From Ashinkailepas kermadecensis (Eukaryota; Arthropoda; Thecostraca; Neolepadidae): a stretch of 64,000 nucleotides of DNA. Location of the stretch: NCBI GenBank assembly GCA_034440615.1, contig JAOTOM010002711.1, positions 10,001 to 74,000 on the forward strand, written 5' to 3'. The translations under genes were made by a program, and so were the position numbers. Positions 10,991-23,760 of this stretch are shown here, piece after piece. The stretch's first letter is position 1. Every line of letters starts with the position of its first letter. A model generated the notes under the pieces. It had not been told where the DNA came from. It did not search any database and saw nothing but the letters and a program-made list of their open reading frames with translations.

Positions 10991-13449
10991 GTGCTCTGTG
11001 CTCCTACTGCACAACCAATACTATATGAAATTATGGGTTGGTTCCCGTCGCTTCACTAACCTCCACGAACCTCTACTGGTCGTTCCCGTCGATAATCCGG
11101 TGGAGGTTTCGACTCCACCAACCTCCACCAGTGGAGGAAGAGCTCCATCGACCCAAGGGCAGGGTCGTATTTGGACTTTTCGGTTAAGCGCAGTTACGGC
11201 GCACTGGCTCTATGAATGTGTGCGTAAAGAACAGAGGTTCCCTGTCTTCGCCTTGATTTGTACTACGAAATGTGGTGATGTTCATTCAGTGCTATATCCA
11301 GAGGTAAAAAAAGTATCCGTTGTGTCACCGGACAATTTCAGGAACTCAAATGTGTCATTTTTTTCCGTCAAACCCACAAGGAAGGCTCCATTCCCCAGTG
11401 GCAGCCAGTAACCATTTCGTGGAAAACAGGCGTGCATCTGAGTTTTTGTTCGTCGATGGGCGTAGGGAGGCGGGGTACCGTGGGTGCCTACTGCACAGGC
11501 AGCCCCCCCCCCTCCTTATTTTACATGCTGCACCATCTATATCAGCTAAAGTTGATCATAGCAGAATTGTTCGTACCGTGAGATGCATACCAGGGTACAA
11601 ACAGGCCTAATCCGGTGATATTTTTGCTAAAAATGGAGGGGGGGGGGTCGCGAACATGAGGTTGAAAACTCCTTGGCACTGTCACTTTCTTGTCAGCTCC
11701 TACAACCGAACGTTAGGTATGCCAAGTATAAAAAATAATTATTTATTTTTTATAAAAAATTTGATGGGGAAAATGTCATTCGATGCAGAATGACCTTTCA
11801 CATACATTAAGCTGTTGTTCATACCCAAAAATCATAGGCATTTCAGGGGGATGAATAAGGGAGAAATGCACCAACATGTCCCCCAAAATGACTGCCTGGA
11901 CACTTCTTCGGTACAACCAAAATTTTCAAAAGGGTCTCAAAATGTGTACAATGAATATTTAGGGAAATTTAGAAAGTTCCAGCTCAATAGCTCTCAGAAT
12001 TTGGCAATGGCACACAAAACACACTTCAGGGGTGCTTCTGAAGCCTTGATCTGAAGATCTTGATATGATAATTTTTTAGATATTCCTTCCAACATCATCT
12101 AATTATTGTTTTTAGGTTTGTTCGAGAAATTGTTTCATCATTGTAAAATAAATCAATGCAGAAAAGAAGGTTTTCTTAATGAAGAAACCATTTTTTGTGT
12201 AAAGGTAATACAAGCCGATAAATACAATGGCTCTACCTACCAACTTGGTGAGAGCTCAGGGCAATTTCCTACCAGAATTTGGCCTGGTAGATCCAGTACT
12301 AGCACATTTGTATAACTGAACTGAAGGTACAAATCCTTTAACCTTATTTACCAGACTCACCTCCAATTTTCCATGCCTGTCTCCACCTTCCTCCAACACC
12401 GAATGAATTATTGCGGATTTGATATGGCTCTTTAGCCCATGGATGCTTTGATACACAGTGCCGCTTCAGGTTTCTTCTTTCACCACTGAATTTACACACA
12501 CCACCATCCTTGGATTTTTCACCACACTGCACAATCTGCCTTGAGAGCCAGTTTGAAGTTGAAGGCCTTGCTCTCTTTGCTGGCTTTTTTTATCCCCATG
12601 CTTTCTTGTCAAGGCTCATCTGGATCTGAGCCCACGCCAGTAGATCCAGGCATATTTGGCATGCCTAGTCTTCTCTCAGGATTATATCTCTGCAAAAATC
12701 GGCTCCTGAACGGATAGTTTAATCACCTACTACCACCTAGGTAGGTATCTGTTGCAGGAACTTGATAGGCAACTGTTACCGTGACGAGACAGACGAGACC
12801 AAACAGAACGCGTCCTTCGAAGCAAAACTCAAGCACCCAATGCGCTCGATTCTCATTGGCTCAGAAGAGAGCTTCCATCTCCGCCGGCGCTACCAAATTT
12901 GGGCCAGCAGCACATTTGCCAAGCTCACGACCAAAATTCGACAACATTCCTGAGTGTCTCATTTTGTCACCGGTGAGACACCGGCGGTCCGGGAGACGCC
13001 GCATGCTAACGCAATGGCGCGTCGGTTTGGACGGTAAGCGTAACGTTCGCCAAGATGATCCTTGTCCTAATTTCCGCCAACATTCAGGCGACAAAAAGGA
13101 CAAGGTGCACAAGTTTTTTGTTTTTTTTACTTGTTTTGCTCATTTTTATCACTTTTATAAGTGCTTTCTGAGTTAGGCGAGAGAGAATGAGAGTAGGTGC
13201 ATAGGTAGGTATATTAACAGTGCCAGCACTGGCTTTTGTGTCTCCTCTGGGCCTCTTTCAGTTAGCAATTGTGTCACCGGAGTAAACGGCAGAACGATGA
13301 CTTTTTTGACCTCTGGCTATATCTTAGGCTGGTCTTGCTCCGTTTGATGAAAACATCAATGCTAGTTGCCTATGTCACATCATGGCATATCATGTGTTAG
13401 AGCATGATGTACCATGTGATCCCATCAGGGGCAGATGCAGGGGGCACTG
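10991..13449. other. No gene recognised
   Basis: Mixed-composition DNA with CTCCAC/GTGGAGG motifs to about 11140 that echo the upstream array. Poly-C and poly-G runs occur near 11505 and 11640. Frames up to 174 codons (10887-11411) start inside the hairpin array and have no recognisable domain. The frames at 11815-12054 and 12256-12532 are also unrecognised. Confidence 0.45.
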
Positions 13450-13740
13450 GGTGAGTGTGCTCCTCCCATAACAAGTGCCGCCCCATTGGTCAGGGAAAGG
13501 AGCCCCTACAGAAAGGCTCGAGTGCATAACTTTTTCCGCCAAAGGTGCTCCTCTCAAAGGAAATAGTGCCCCTTGAGATCAAAAGCTGCCCCTGCAGTAT
13601 GCTCAAGTCATCCCCGGCACTCAACGAATTTCCCGCCAAAGTCGCCCCTCTAGGGACTTTCGCAGTGGCGCCCCCCCCCCGAGGAAGTCGCGCCCCTTCA
13701 GACAAGTGCCCCCTGGAGATTCCTCGATCCGCCCCTGAAT
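13450..13740. repeat. C-rich degenerate repeat-like tract
   Basis: The string GCCCCT or GTGCCCC recurs about every 30-40 bp between AAAG-rich spacers (for example near 13500, 13545, 13568, 13590, 13646, 13692 and 13707), with a poly-C run near 13675. The period is loose and the copies are very diverged, so this is a tentative call. Confidence 0.4.
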
Positions 13741-13904
13741 CCCATGAGTGGAATTTTCCGTTACTTGATTGCTTCGTGTTTTTAAAGGCCGGTTTCTACA
13801 GAATGAGATGCTTGTGACCGTCTGCAAAATCATATTCATGTCATTATATAGTAGGCTGTTCATTTTGTCCCCGCGGTGATCAGACTCAGTCAGTGCTCTG
13901 GTTG

Positions 13905-14131
13905 TGAACTGATGTCTACATCTGTGGACTGATGTCTACATCTGTGGACTGATGTCTACATCTGTGGACTGATGTCCACATCTGTGGACTGATGTGTACA
14001 TCTGTGGACTGACGTCTACATCTGTGGACTGATGTCTACATATGTGGACTGACGTCTACATCTGTGGACTGATGTCTACATATGTGGATTGACGTCTACA
14101 TCTGTGGACTGATGTCTACATCTGTGGATGT
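13905..14131. repeat. 20-bp minisatellite, about 11 copies
   Basis: Unit GTGGACTGATGTCTACATCT repeated head to tail with scattered substitutions (GACG for GATG, TATG for TCTG, CCAC for CTAC). Confidence 0.92.
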
Positions 14132-15304
14132 GGAGTACGTAGCAGCTTATCTTAGGTATGCATGGGCCATGCAGGTGTATCGCAACAGCCTCTCATGTGT
14201 CACCTGAAACTGAAGATGACCACCAAACCATCTTAATCTGCATACATATACTGAACAGCAGGACCATCCACCGCAAAGTAAGCGTGCAGTCACGAGCAAA
14301 ACAATGGAAAATATGTGAATTAAGAGCTACGGACCATACAAAACATTCGAAAGCATCTGCGCCAATTGCGAGCTCGCACCAAAAGCTGTATCAATTCGCG
14401 TCGCAGTCAGCTGATTTCTCCACAAAACTCCACCGGTGGTTCCCGTGGAAAGTCTCATCAGACCTCAACCAAACTTCACTGAGTTTCTCCTGATGGAGCC
14501 TCGGGGACAGGGACTATGTCTTCCGCCAGTTTGGCACCTACAATATTGCCCACTCGTAGGTTGCCTGCCCTGTGAGACTTTTGTGCCCGATGCCTTCCTT
14601 TGAAATTACTCACTGCCAATTGTTTCGGGAAAAAGCTGCTTTTGCGATTGCTGGCTGTCCCAAGTTTTTATCGGTGCAAGCGTTACCTCTGCCGTAGTGA
14701 CATCTAGCAATGCTTCCAGTGAATGTTACCTGGGAAAATGTTTTTTTTTCTGGTTATATAGCACTGCGCAGCAGTTATTACATTCATCACTGGTCCTGCT
14801 ATGTCTTGTTCTTCACACTTCATGTAGTCAGCATGTGCGTCGCCCGTGGAAACGGTGCCCACGTGCACACGTTACCATACTCACGTGTAGGTACTATTAG
14901 AGTGCTGTCCGTGTTTTGGCGTCATCCACGTGCACTACCCAATAGCAAATGCTAGAGCCTGCTATAGCAGAGGCACCTGCACTGCCACACCGGTGTCAAT
15001 CGATTGAATTCATTAGAAGGACTGATGTGATGCGTAGCTGAGCAAATCGGATGCTTCCTGTTTCACTGACCTGATATCTTTTGCCTTGCAGTGAATGAAT
15101 GTATTTTTTTGCGCCGATATAATATGTCTACTTTGTTAACTGGATGGGTATTCTTTCATTCCTTGGATGCATCCCGCTTTACTGATTGATCCACTGACGA
15201 CATAGAAGGCACTGACTGGATATATGTGGGGTCAGTGACCGACAAAGTGTTGCTGTGTCTTCCTTCGAATGTACTTCCATCCACTGCCGGAACATATCTT
15301 GTCC
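14132..15304. other. No gene recognised
   Basis: Frames of about 65-110 codons (for example 14158-14493 plus) show no domain. No array is visible until the last 10 bp, where the 23-bp satellite begins with a diverged unit. Confidence 0.45.
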
Positions 15305-18300
15305 GCTGACCAAATGTGTCAAGTCCCACCGACTGGATGTGTCACGTCCCACCGACAGGATGTGTCACGTCCCACCGACAGGATGTGTCACGTCCCACCG
15401 ACTGGATGTGCCACGTCCCACCGACAGGATGTGTCACGTCCCACTGACTGGATGTGTCACGACCCACCGACTGGATGTGTCACGTCCCACCGACTGGATG
15501 TGTCACGTCCCACTGACTGGATGTGTCACGTCCCACTGACTGGATGTGTCACGTCCCACTGACTGGATGTGTCACGTCCCACCGACTGGAGTATGTAAGT
15601 GTCCCACTGACTGGATGTGTACGTCCACCGACTGGATGTGTCACGTCCCACCGACTGGATGTGTCACGTCCCACTGGCTGGATGTGTCACGTCCCACCGA
15701 CTGGATGTGTCACGTCACCACGTCCCACCGACTGGATGTGTCACGTCCCACTGACTGGATGTGTCACGTCCCACTGACTGGATGTGTCACGTCCCACCGA
15801 CTGGATGTGTCACGTCCCACCGACAGGATGTGTCACGTCCCACCGACTGGATGTGCCACGTCCCACCGACTGGATGTGTCACGTCCCACCGACTGGATGT
15901 GTCACGTCCCACCGACTGGATGTGTCACGTCCCACCGACTGGATGTGTCACGTCCCACCGACTGGATGTGTCACGTCCCACTGACTGGATGTGTCACGTC
16001 CCACTGACTGGATGTGTCACGTCCCACCGACTGGATGTGTCACGTCCCACCGACTGGTACGTCCCACTGACTGGATGTGTCACGTCCCACCGACTGGATG
16101 TGTCACGTCCCACCGACTGGATGTGTCACGTCCCACCGACTGGATTTGTGTCACGTCCCACCGACTGGATGTGTCACGTCCCACCGACTGGATGTGTCAC
16201 GTCTGGATGTGTCACGTCCCACCGACTGGATGTGTCACGTCCCACCGACTGGATGTGTCACGTCCCACCGACTGGATGTGTCACGTCCCACCGACTGGAT
16301 GTGTCACGTCCCACCGACTGGATGTGTCACGTCCCACTGACCCACCGACTGGATGTGTCACGTCCCACCGACTGGATGTGTCACGTCCCACCGACTGGAT
16401 GTCAGTCCATTTCGTCCCACCGACTGGATGTGTCACGTCCCACCGACTGGATGTGTCACGTCCCACCGACTGGATGTGTCACGTCCCACCGACTGGATGT
16501 GTCACGTCCCACCGACTGGATGTGTCACGTCCCACCGACTGGATGTGTCACGTCCCACCGACTGGATGTGTCACGTCCCACCGACTGGATGTGTCACGTC
16601 CCACCGACTGGATGTGTCACGTCCCACCGACTGGATGTGTCACGTCCCACCGACTGGATGTGTCACGTCCCACTGACTGGATGTGTCACGTCCCACTGAC
16701 TGGATGTGTCACGTCCCACCGACTGGATGTGTCACGTCCCACCGACTGGATGTGTCACGTCCCACCGACTGGATGTGTCACGTCCCACCGACTGGATGTG
16801 TCACGTCCCACCGACTGGATGTGTCACGTCCCACCGACTGGATGTGTCACGTCCCACCGACTGGATGTGTCACGTCCCACCGACTGAATGTGTCACGTCC
16901 CACCGACTGGATGTGTCACGTCCCACCGACTGGATGTGTCACGTCCCACCGACTGGATGTGTCACGTCCCACCGACTGGATGTGTCACGTCCCACCGACT
17001 GGATGTGTCACGTCCCACTGACCAAATGTGTCACGTCCACTGAATGTGTCACGTCCCTGACTGATGTGTCACGTCCCACTGGATGTGTCACGTCCCACCG
17101 ACTGGATGTGTCACGTCCCACCGACCAAATGGTACTGGATGTGTCACGTCCCACCGACTGGATGTGTCACGTCCCACCGACTGGATGTGTCCCACTGACT
17201 GAATGTGTCACGTCCCACCGACTGGATGTGTCACGTCCCACCGACTGGATGTGTCACGTCCCACTGATCACGTCCCACGACTGGATGTGTCACGTCCCAC
17301 CGACTGGATGTATCACGTCCCACTGACTGGATGTGTCACGTCCCACCGACTGGATGTGTCACGTCCCACTGACTGGAATGTGTCACGTCCCACCGACTGG
17401 ATGTGTCACGTCCCACTGACCAAATGTGTCACGTCCCTGAATGTGTCACGTCCCACCGACTGGATGTATCACGTCCCACTGACTGGATGTGTCACGTCCC
17501 ACTGACTGGATGTGTCACGTCCCACTGACTGAATGTGTCACGTCCCACTGACTGGATGTGTCACGTCCCACTGACCAAATGTGTCACGTCCCTGAATGTG
17601 TCACGTCCCACCGACTGGATGTGTCACGTCCCACTGACTGGATGTGTCACGTCCCACTGACCGAATGTGTCACGTCCCACCGACTGGATGTGTCACGTCC
17701 CACCGACTGGATGTGTCACGTCCCACTGACCAAATGTGTCACGTCCCACCGACTGGATGTGTCACGTCCCACCGACTGGATGTGTCACGTCCCTGAATGT
17801 GTCACGTCCCACCGACTGGATGTGTCACGTCCCACCGACTGGATGTGTCACGTCCCACCGACTGAATGTGTCACGTCCCACTGACTGGATGTGTCACGTC
17901 CCACTGACTGGATGTGTCACGTCCCACTGACCAAATGTGTCACGTCCCACCGACTGGATGTGTCACGTCCCACCGACTGGATGTGTCACGTCCCACCGAC
18001 TGGATGTGTCACGTCCCACCGACTGGATGTACTCTGGATGTGTCACGTCCCACCGACTGGATGTGTCACGTCCCACTGACCGAATGTGTCCGTCCCACCT
18101 GACTGGATGTGTCACGTCCCACTGACTGGATGTGTCACGTCCCACTGACTGGATGTGTCACGTCCCACCGACTGGATGTGTCACGTCCCACTGACTGGAT
18201 GTGTCACGTCCCACTGACTGGATGTGTCACGTCCCACTGACTGGATGTGTCACGTCCCACCGACTGGATGTGTCACGTCCCACTGACTGGATGTGTCACG

Positions 18301-20769
18301 TCCACCGACTGGATGTGTCACGTCCCACTGACTGGATGTGTCACGTCCCACTGACTGGATGTGTCACGTCCCACTGACTGGATGTGTCGCGTCCCACTGA
18401 CTGGATTGTCACGTCCCACTGACTGAATGTGTCACGTCCCACCGACTGGATGTGTCACGTCCCACCGACTGGATGTGTCACGTCCCACCGACTGGATGTG
18501 TCACGTCCCACCGACTGAATGTGTCACGTCCCTGAATGTGTCACGTCCCACTGACTGGATGTGTCACGTCCCACTGACTGGATGTGTCACGTCCCACTGA
18601 CCAAATGTGTCACGTCCCACTGACTGGATGTGTCACGTCCCACCGACTGGATGTGTCACGTCCCACCGACTGGATGTGTCACGTCCCACCGACTGGATGT
18701 GTCACGTCCCACCGACTGGATGTGTCACGTCCCACTGACTGGATGTGTCACGTCCCACTGACTGGATGTGTCACGTCCCACTGACTGGATGTGTCACGTC
18801 CCACCGACTGGATGTGTCACGTCCCACCGACTGGATGTGTCACGTCCCACCGACTGGATGTGTCACGTCCCACCGACTGGATGTGTCACGTCCCACCGAC
18901 GTGATGTGTCACGTCCCACCGACTGGATGTGTCACGTCCCACCGACTGGATGTGTCACGTCCCACCGACTGGATGTGTCACGTCCCACCGACTGGATGTG
19001 TCACGTCCCACCGACTGGATGTGTCACGTCCCACTGACTGGATGTGTCACGTCCCACCGACTGGATGTGTCACGTCCCACCGACTGGATGTGTCACGTCC
19101 CACCGACTGGATGTTCACGTCCCACCGACTGGATGTGTCACGTCCCACCGACTGGATGTGTCACGTCCCACTGACTAAATGTGTCACGTCCCACCGACTG
19201 GATGTGTCACGTCCCACTGACTGGATGTATCACGTCCCACTGACTGGATGTGTCACGTCCCACCGACTGGATGTGTCACGTCCCACCGACTGTGATGTGT
19301 CACGTCCCACTGACTGGATGTGTCACGTCCCACCGACTGGATGTGTCACGTCCCACTGACTGGATGTGTCACGTCCCACTGACTGGATGTGTCACGTCCC
19401 ACCGACTGGATGTGTCACGTCCCACTGACTGGATGTGTCACGTCCCACTGACTGGATGTGTCACGTCCCACCGACTGGATGTGTCACGTCCCACCGACTG
19501 AATGTGTCACGTCCCACCGACTGGATGTGTCACGTCCCACCGACTGGATGTGTCACGTCCCACCGACTGGATGTGTCACGTCCCACTGACTGGATGTGTC
19601 ACGTCCCACTGACTGGATGTGTCACGTCCCACCGACTGGATGTGTCACGTCCCACTGACTGGATGTGTCACGTCCCACCGACTGGATGTGTCACGTCCCA
19701 CCGACTGAATGTGTGTCCCACCGACTGGATGTGTCACGTCCCACTGACTGGATGTGTCACGTCCCACTGACTGGATGTGTCACGTCCCACTGACTGCGCA
19801 AATGTGTCACGTCCAGCTGAATGTGTCACGTCCCACCGACTGGATGTGTCACGTCCCACCGACTGGATGTGTCACGTCCCACTGACTGGATGTGTCACGT
19901 CCCACTGACTGGATGTGTCACGTCCCACTGACTGGAATGTGTCACGTCCCACTGACTGGATGTGTCACGTCCCACCGACTGGATGTGTCACGTCCCACCG
20001 ACTGGATGTGTCACGTCCCACCGACTGGATGTGTCACGTCCCACCGACTGGATGTGTCACGTCCCACCGACTGGATGTGTCACGTCCCACCGACTGGATG
20101 TGTCACGTCCCACTGACTGGATGTGTCACGTCCCACCGACTGGATGTGTCACGTCCCACTGACTGGATGTGTCACGTCACGTCCCACCGACTGGATGTGT
20201 CACGTCCCACCGACTGGATGTGTCACGTCCCACTGACTGGATGTGTCACGTCCCACCGACTGGATGTGTCACGTCCCACTGACTGGATGTGTCACGTCCC
20301 ACCGACTGGATGTGTCACGTCCCACCGACTGGATGTGTCACGTCCCACCGACTGGATGTGTCACGTCCCACCGACTGGATGTGTCACGTCCCACCGACTG
20401 GATGTGTCACGTCCCACCGACTGGATGTGTCACGTCCCACCGACTGGATGTGTCACGTCCCACCGACTGGATGTGTCACGTCCCACCGACTGGATGTGTC
20501 ACGTCCCACTGACTGGATGTGTCACGTCCCACTGACTAGATGTGTCACGTCCCTGAATGTGTCACGTCCCACTGACTGGATGTGTCACGTCCCACTGACT
20601 GGATGTGTCACGTCCCACTGACTGGATGTGTCACGTCCCACCGACTGGATGTGTCACGTCCCACCGACTGGATGTGTCACGTCCCACCGACTGGATGTGT
20701 CACGTCCCACTGACTGGATGTGTCACGTCCCACCGACTGGATGTGTCACGTCCCACTGACTGGATGTGT
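15305..20769. repeat. 5.5-kb array of a 23-bp unit, about 238 copies
   Basis: The unit is ACTGGATGTGTCACG followed by TCCCACCG. Two main alleles differ at one position (CCACCGAC or CCACTGAC). Minor variants carry GAATG, CAAATG, CGAATG or CAGGATG in place of TGGATG, and there is a recurring 17-bp form lacking the ACTGAC or ACCGAC hexamer. The core TGTGTCACGTCCCA is nearly invariant. Blocks around 16.4-17.0 kb are very homogeneous, while 17.0-18.6 kb is rich in variants and short forms. Since 23 is not a multiple of 3 and the unit has no plus-strand stop in any phase, all three plus frames stay open as 23-residue peptide repeats until a CCACTGAC unit supplies TGA. These frames are not evidence of a gene. 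Confidence 0.97.
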
Positions 20770-20801
20770 ATCGTTACAGCGCCTGGATGACAGCCATCAG
20801 C

Positions 20802-20996
20802 AACACGGTGAGTATGTCCCCGAACGTCCGGTGGTAGTCTAACACGGTGAGTATGTCTCCGAACGTCCCGTGGTAGTCTAACATGGTGAGTATGTCCCCG
20901 AACGTCCGGTGGTAGTCTAACACGGTGAGTATGTCTCCGAACGTCCGGTGGTAGTCCCCAACACGGTGAGTGTGTTTCCGGACGTTCCGTGGTGAC
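20802..20996. repeat. 39-bp minisatellite, 5 copies
   Basis: The units start at 20802, 20841, 20880, 20919 and 20960 with AACACGGTGAGTATGTCC followed by CCGAACGTCCGGTGGTAGTCT. The last copy is diverged. Each unit carries GGTGAGTAT, which fits the metazoan 5' splice-site consensus. The array begins about 30 bp after the 23-bp satellite ends. Confidence 0.9.
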
Positions 20997-22032
20997 CCAA
21001 ATGTGAACTGGAGCGGCGAACAGGCGAGTTACTCGCTTGAGGGAGGGGATGGCCTTGGGATTCGATGGCGATGGTCGGGAGGTCGGGAGGATGATACACT
21101 GGTGAGAGGGTGGGAGGAGGAGCGATTATAGCGAAACGTATCCGCGAGTAGACCAGGTTTCGCGGGCGTACCGGATGTATCTTTGGCTTCGAGTGAGGAA
21201 GTACGCTTGATGCTGACCCGCCTGGCGGCTGAAGGTGCGGGTGATGGAATAAAATGTGGGAAATGTGATTCATACACTTTGCGGGAAGCGGATTGGGTAA
21301 TTGTTTGGTGACATGCACTTCGACCGTTGCTGAATTCATATCCATGTCATTTCCGCCACCTAATGGCTGTGTTCAAGGTCTCTAATGCTGTAAATATCAC
21401 CAAAGTGAACCCAAAGACAGTATATTTTAATAACAATAACACATTTTAATGACAATAATAACCTTCACTACACAATCGCGTGCTTAGTATTACCACACTA
21501 ATAATGTTCACGAATCTAGCACTCATGTCTTACACATATTTACTAGAACATGTGAAATTTGCACCAAACTTGCACTTGCAACTTGCACACCTGAAGTTGC
21601 ATCACCTTGTGCTCGCTGTTCTCACCACGACCGGAAGTAGCTATATTATGCACTTTCTTCCTGCACATTTTGGACACACACTTCCACAAGTGTTCCGTTG
21701 ACCTCATGTTTTATTCAGCCGCAAGAGCTCTTCTAATTGATCTGCACACTTCGCGCCGCGTTGCTACGTTGCTCTTCTAAGAACATCTATTCATACTTTC
21801 ACCTCCTTAAATAATATGGAAGACATCAGTCAATGCTGGATGGCAGGTCAGCTATTTGCCAACAGAGTCATAGTACCTGCCAACAGGGAGCAATTAGTCA
21901 TGGTACCAGCTTGTAGCCATGGTATCAACTTGTTGATCTTCGATTTAGTGCCTGTGTAGGATCTCTGGTTATGCGCATAAGCGATAAACACCGTCAATGC
22001 AGCCATAGGTGATATCAACCTGAAGAAGATCA
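20997..22032. other. No gene recognised; leads into Penelope-like element
   Basis: Overlapping frames at 20917-21345 and 21029-21277 (minus) show no domain. From about 21850 the sequence may already be the 5' part of the Penelope-like element, but no motif is legible before about 22033. Confidence 0.4.
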
Positions 22033-23515
22033 CCGGCGAATTTTCCGCAGGATATGCCTATGGTACCGTAAAAACGCACAGGCCTGGACGACCACTCTGC
22101 CTAATCATATCACAAATACCGACGCCAACATACCAGCTAGCAAAAACCTTAAATAAACTCATAACGCCTTACACGCCAGAAAGGTACCGTCTGAAGTCGA
22201 CCGACGATTTCCTTAATATTATCCAAACCAACCCACCAACAGTACTCCTGGCCTCATTGGAAGTGAAAAATGTATTCACCAACGTACCTGTCAAACAATT
22301 CAACTTATACTGGACTCTGTGTACCAATATCGCACCCTGCCTCCTCTGAAGATCCCAAAACCAATCCTGGGAAAACTTCTCCACATGTGTACCACCAAAG
22401 CACCATTTCGTGGACCTGACGGCAGCCTGTACCGGTAAGTCGAAGGAGTGGCCATGGGCTCCCCTTTGGGATGCCTATTTGTTAATATGTATATGTGCCA
22501 CTTGGAAAACAAGGTCTTAGAAAACAACCCTAACCTGAAGCCTTACATCTATTGTCGTTATGTCGATGATATTTTCGTCGACGTGCGAAACGAATCACAC
22601 CTTTGTCAACTTCAAAGTGCACCGAAGTCCGAGTCTGTACTCAATTTTTCCACCGAAGTCAGCAACTCCAACCGAATCAGCTTTCTCGACATTGACATCA
22701 ATTGCACAGACGGCACACTTAAGACAGAAGTACATCGCAAGAAAACCAATGTAGGTCAATGCCTCAATGCCAACAGCGAATGTCCCGACCGCTACAAGTT
22801 AAGCGTCGTCAAGGCATTCGTGAGACGGGCCCTCAATTACTGCTCAGACTGGCCGTCTATCCATGCCGAATTCCTACGATGAAAACAAATTATAGTCAAC
22901 AACGGTTTCAGCAATACCATAATTGACAACGTGACCAGTGCCTATGTCGACAAGGCGAAGCAGCCACCTATCCGAAATCGAACATCCAATGTGAAGCTGT
23001 TTTACCGCAACCAAATGTCGACAGCATACAAAGTCGACGAGCACATCATCCAACACATCGTAAAGCAAAATGTCAAACCAACCGACAAGTCTGACAATCT
23101 ACAACACTGCATATATTACAAGAGCAAGAACATCGGTAGCCTAGTAGTGAAAAACAACCCAACCAACAGTAACAACCAGCTTCAACGTACCAATGTAATC
23201 TACAAAGTATCATGCCCTCACGGACATTGCAGACTTCGCCGCGTAGATTGCATCGGTATGACGACAACTACCCTATTTCGCCGTCCCACGATGCACCTAC
23301 AGGAGGGAGCACCATCGCAGCACATGATCCAAGAACACTAAGAGCGACTAACACGAACAGATATGACACGCAACACCGTAATCCTTAGAGCAACATCGGA
23401 CAAGCGACGTCTTAGAGTTCTCGAGGAAATTTTAATCCGGGAACAAGAACCTGTCCTGAACGTGCACACACGATCATGCATAACGCTCGAATTGTTCAAT
23501 AATTCCATCCGGTGA
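22033..23515 (+). pseudogene. Penelope-like RT plus GIY-YIG-type domain, frameshifted
   Basis: Reading through frame changes, the start shows YGTVKTHRPG and IISQIPTPTYQLAK (about 22045-22145), then LLASLEVKN.FTNVPV (about 22240-22290). The segment GVAMGSPLGCLFVNMYM (about 22447-22497) and the catalytic YVDDIFVDV (about 22558-22584) follow in the long frame 22448-22882, with FLDIDI near 22685. After a stop near 22880 the frame continues to 23341. There DCIGMTTTTLFRRPTMHL matches the second half of the GIY-YIG pattern; the first half is not clear. Further in-frame homology after the stop at 23341 reaches 23515. Defects are a frameshift near 22290, stops near 22335, 22436, 22880 and 23341. The element is therefore inactive. 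Confidence 0.82.
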
Positions 23516-23760
23516 ACAGTTGTACAGTGTATGCTATGTGCGTAGTGTATGTTTTCGAAATGGAAACCTAGATTAGCATTTCTTTCCAGAAGCGCTTGTG
23601 ACGACAATAAGTGTGATCTTTAACTCTAAAATGATTTACTTCTGACCATTTTTTTTGTTTGTTGCAGATTGGTGTGAACTGTGATAGCTAGATGAATGCC
23701 GAAATAATCTTTTAAAAATGGTGAAAGTACACCGAAACGTTAAGAATAAATGAATGATAT
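22033..23760 (+). mobile_element. Penelope-like retroelement, decayed
   Basis: Penelope-like elements encode a reverse transcriptase related to telomerase, usually with a GIY-YIG endonuclease. Coding homology runs from about 22033 to 23515, followed by a non-coding tail with GTGAAAGTACACCGAAACGT near 23720-23740 and AATAAA nearby, which resembles the terminal region of such elements. No long terminal duplication could be confirmed within the window. Confidence 0.8.

Noticed and set aside
15761..16699. 312-residue repeat protein gene
   Set aside because: Any plus frame through the 23-bp unit is open; frames end only where a variant creates TGA, and there is no start context or domain.
15305..20769. 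CRISPR array
   Set aside because: The 23-bp units are directly abutting with no unique spacers, and the DNA is eukaryotic.
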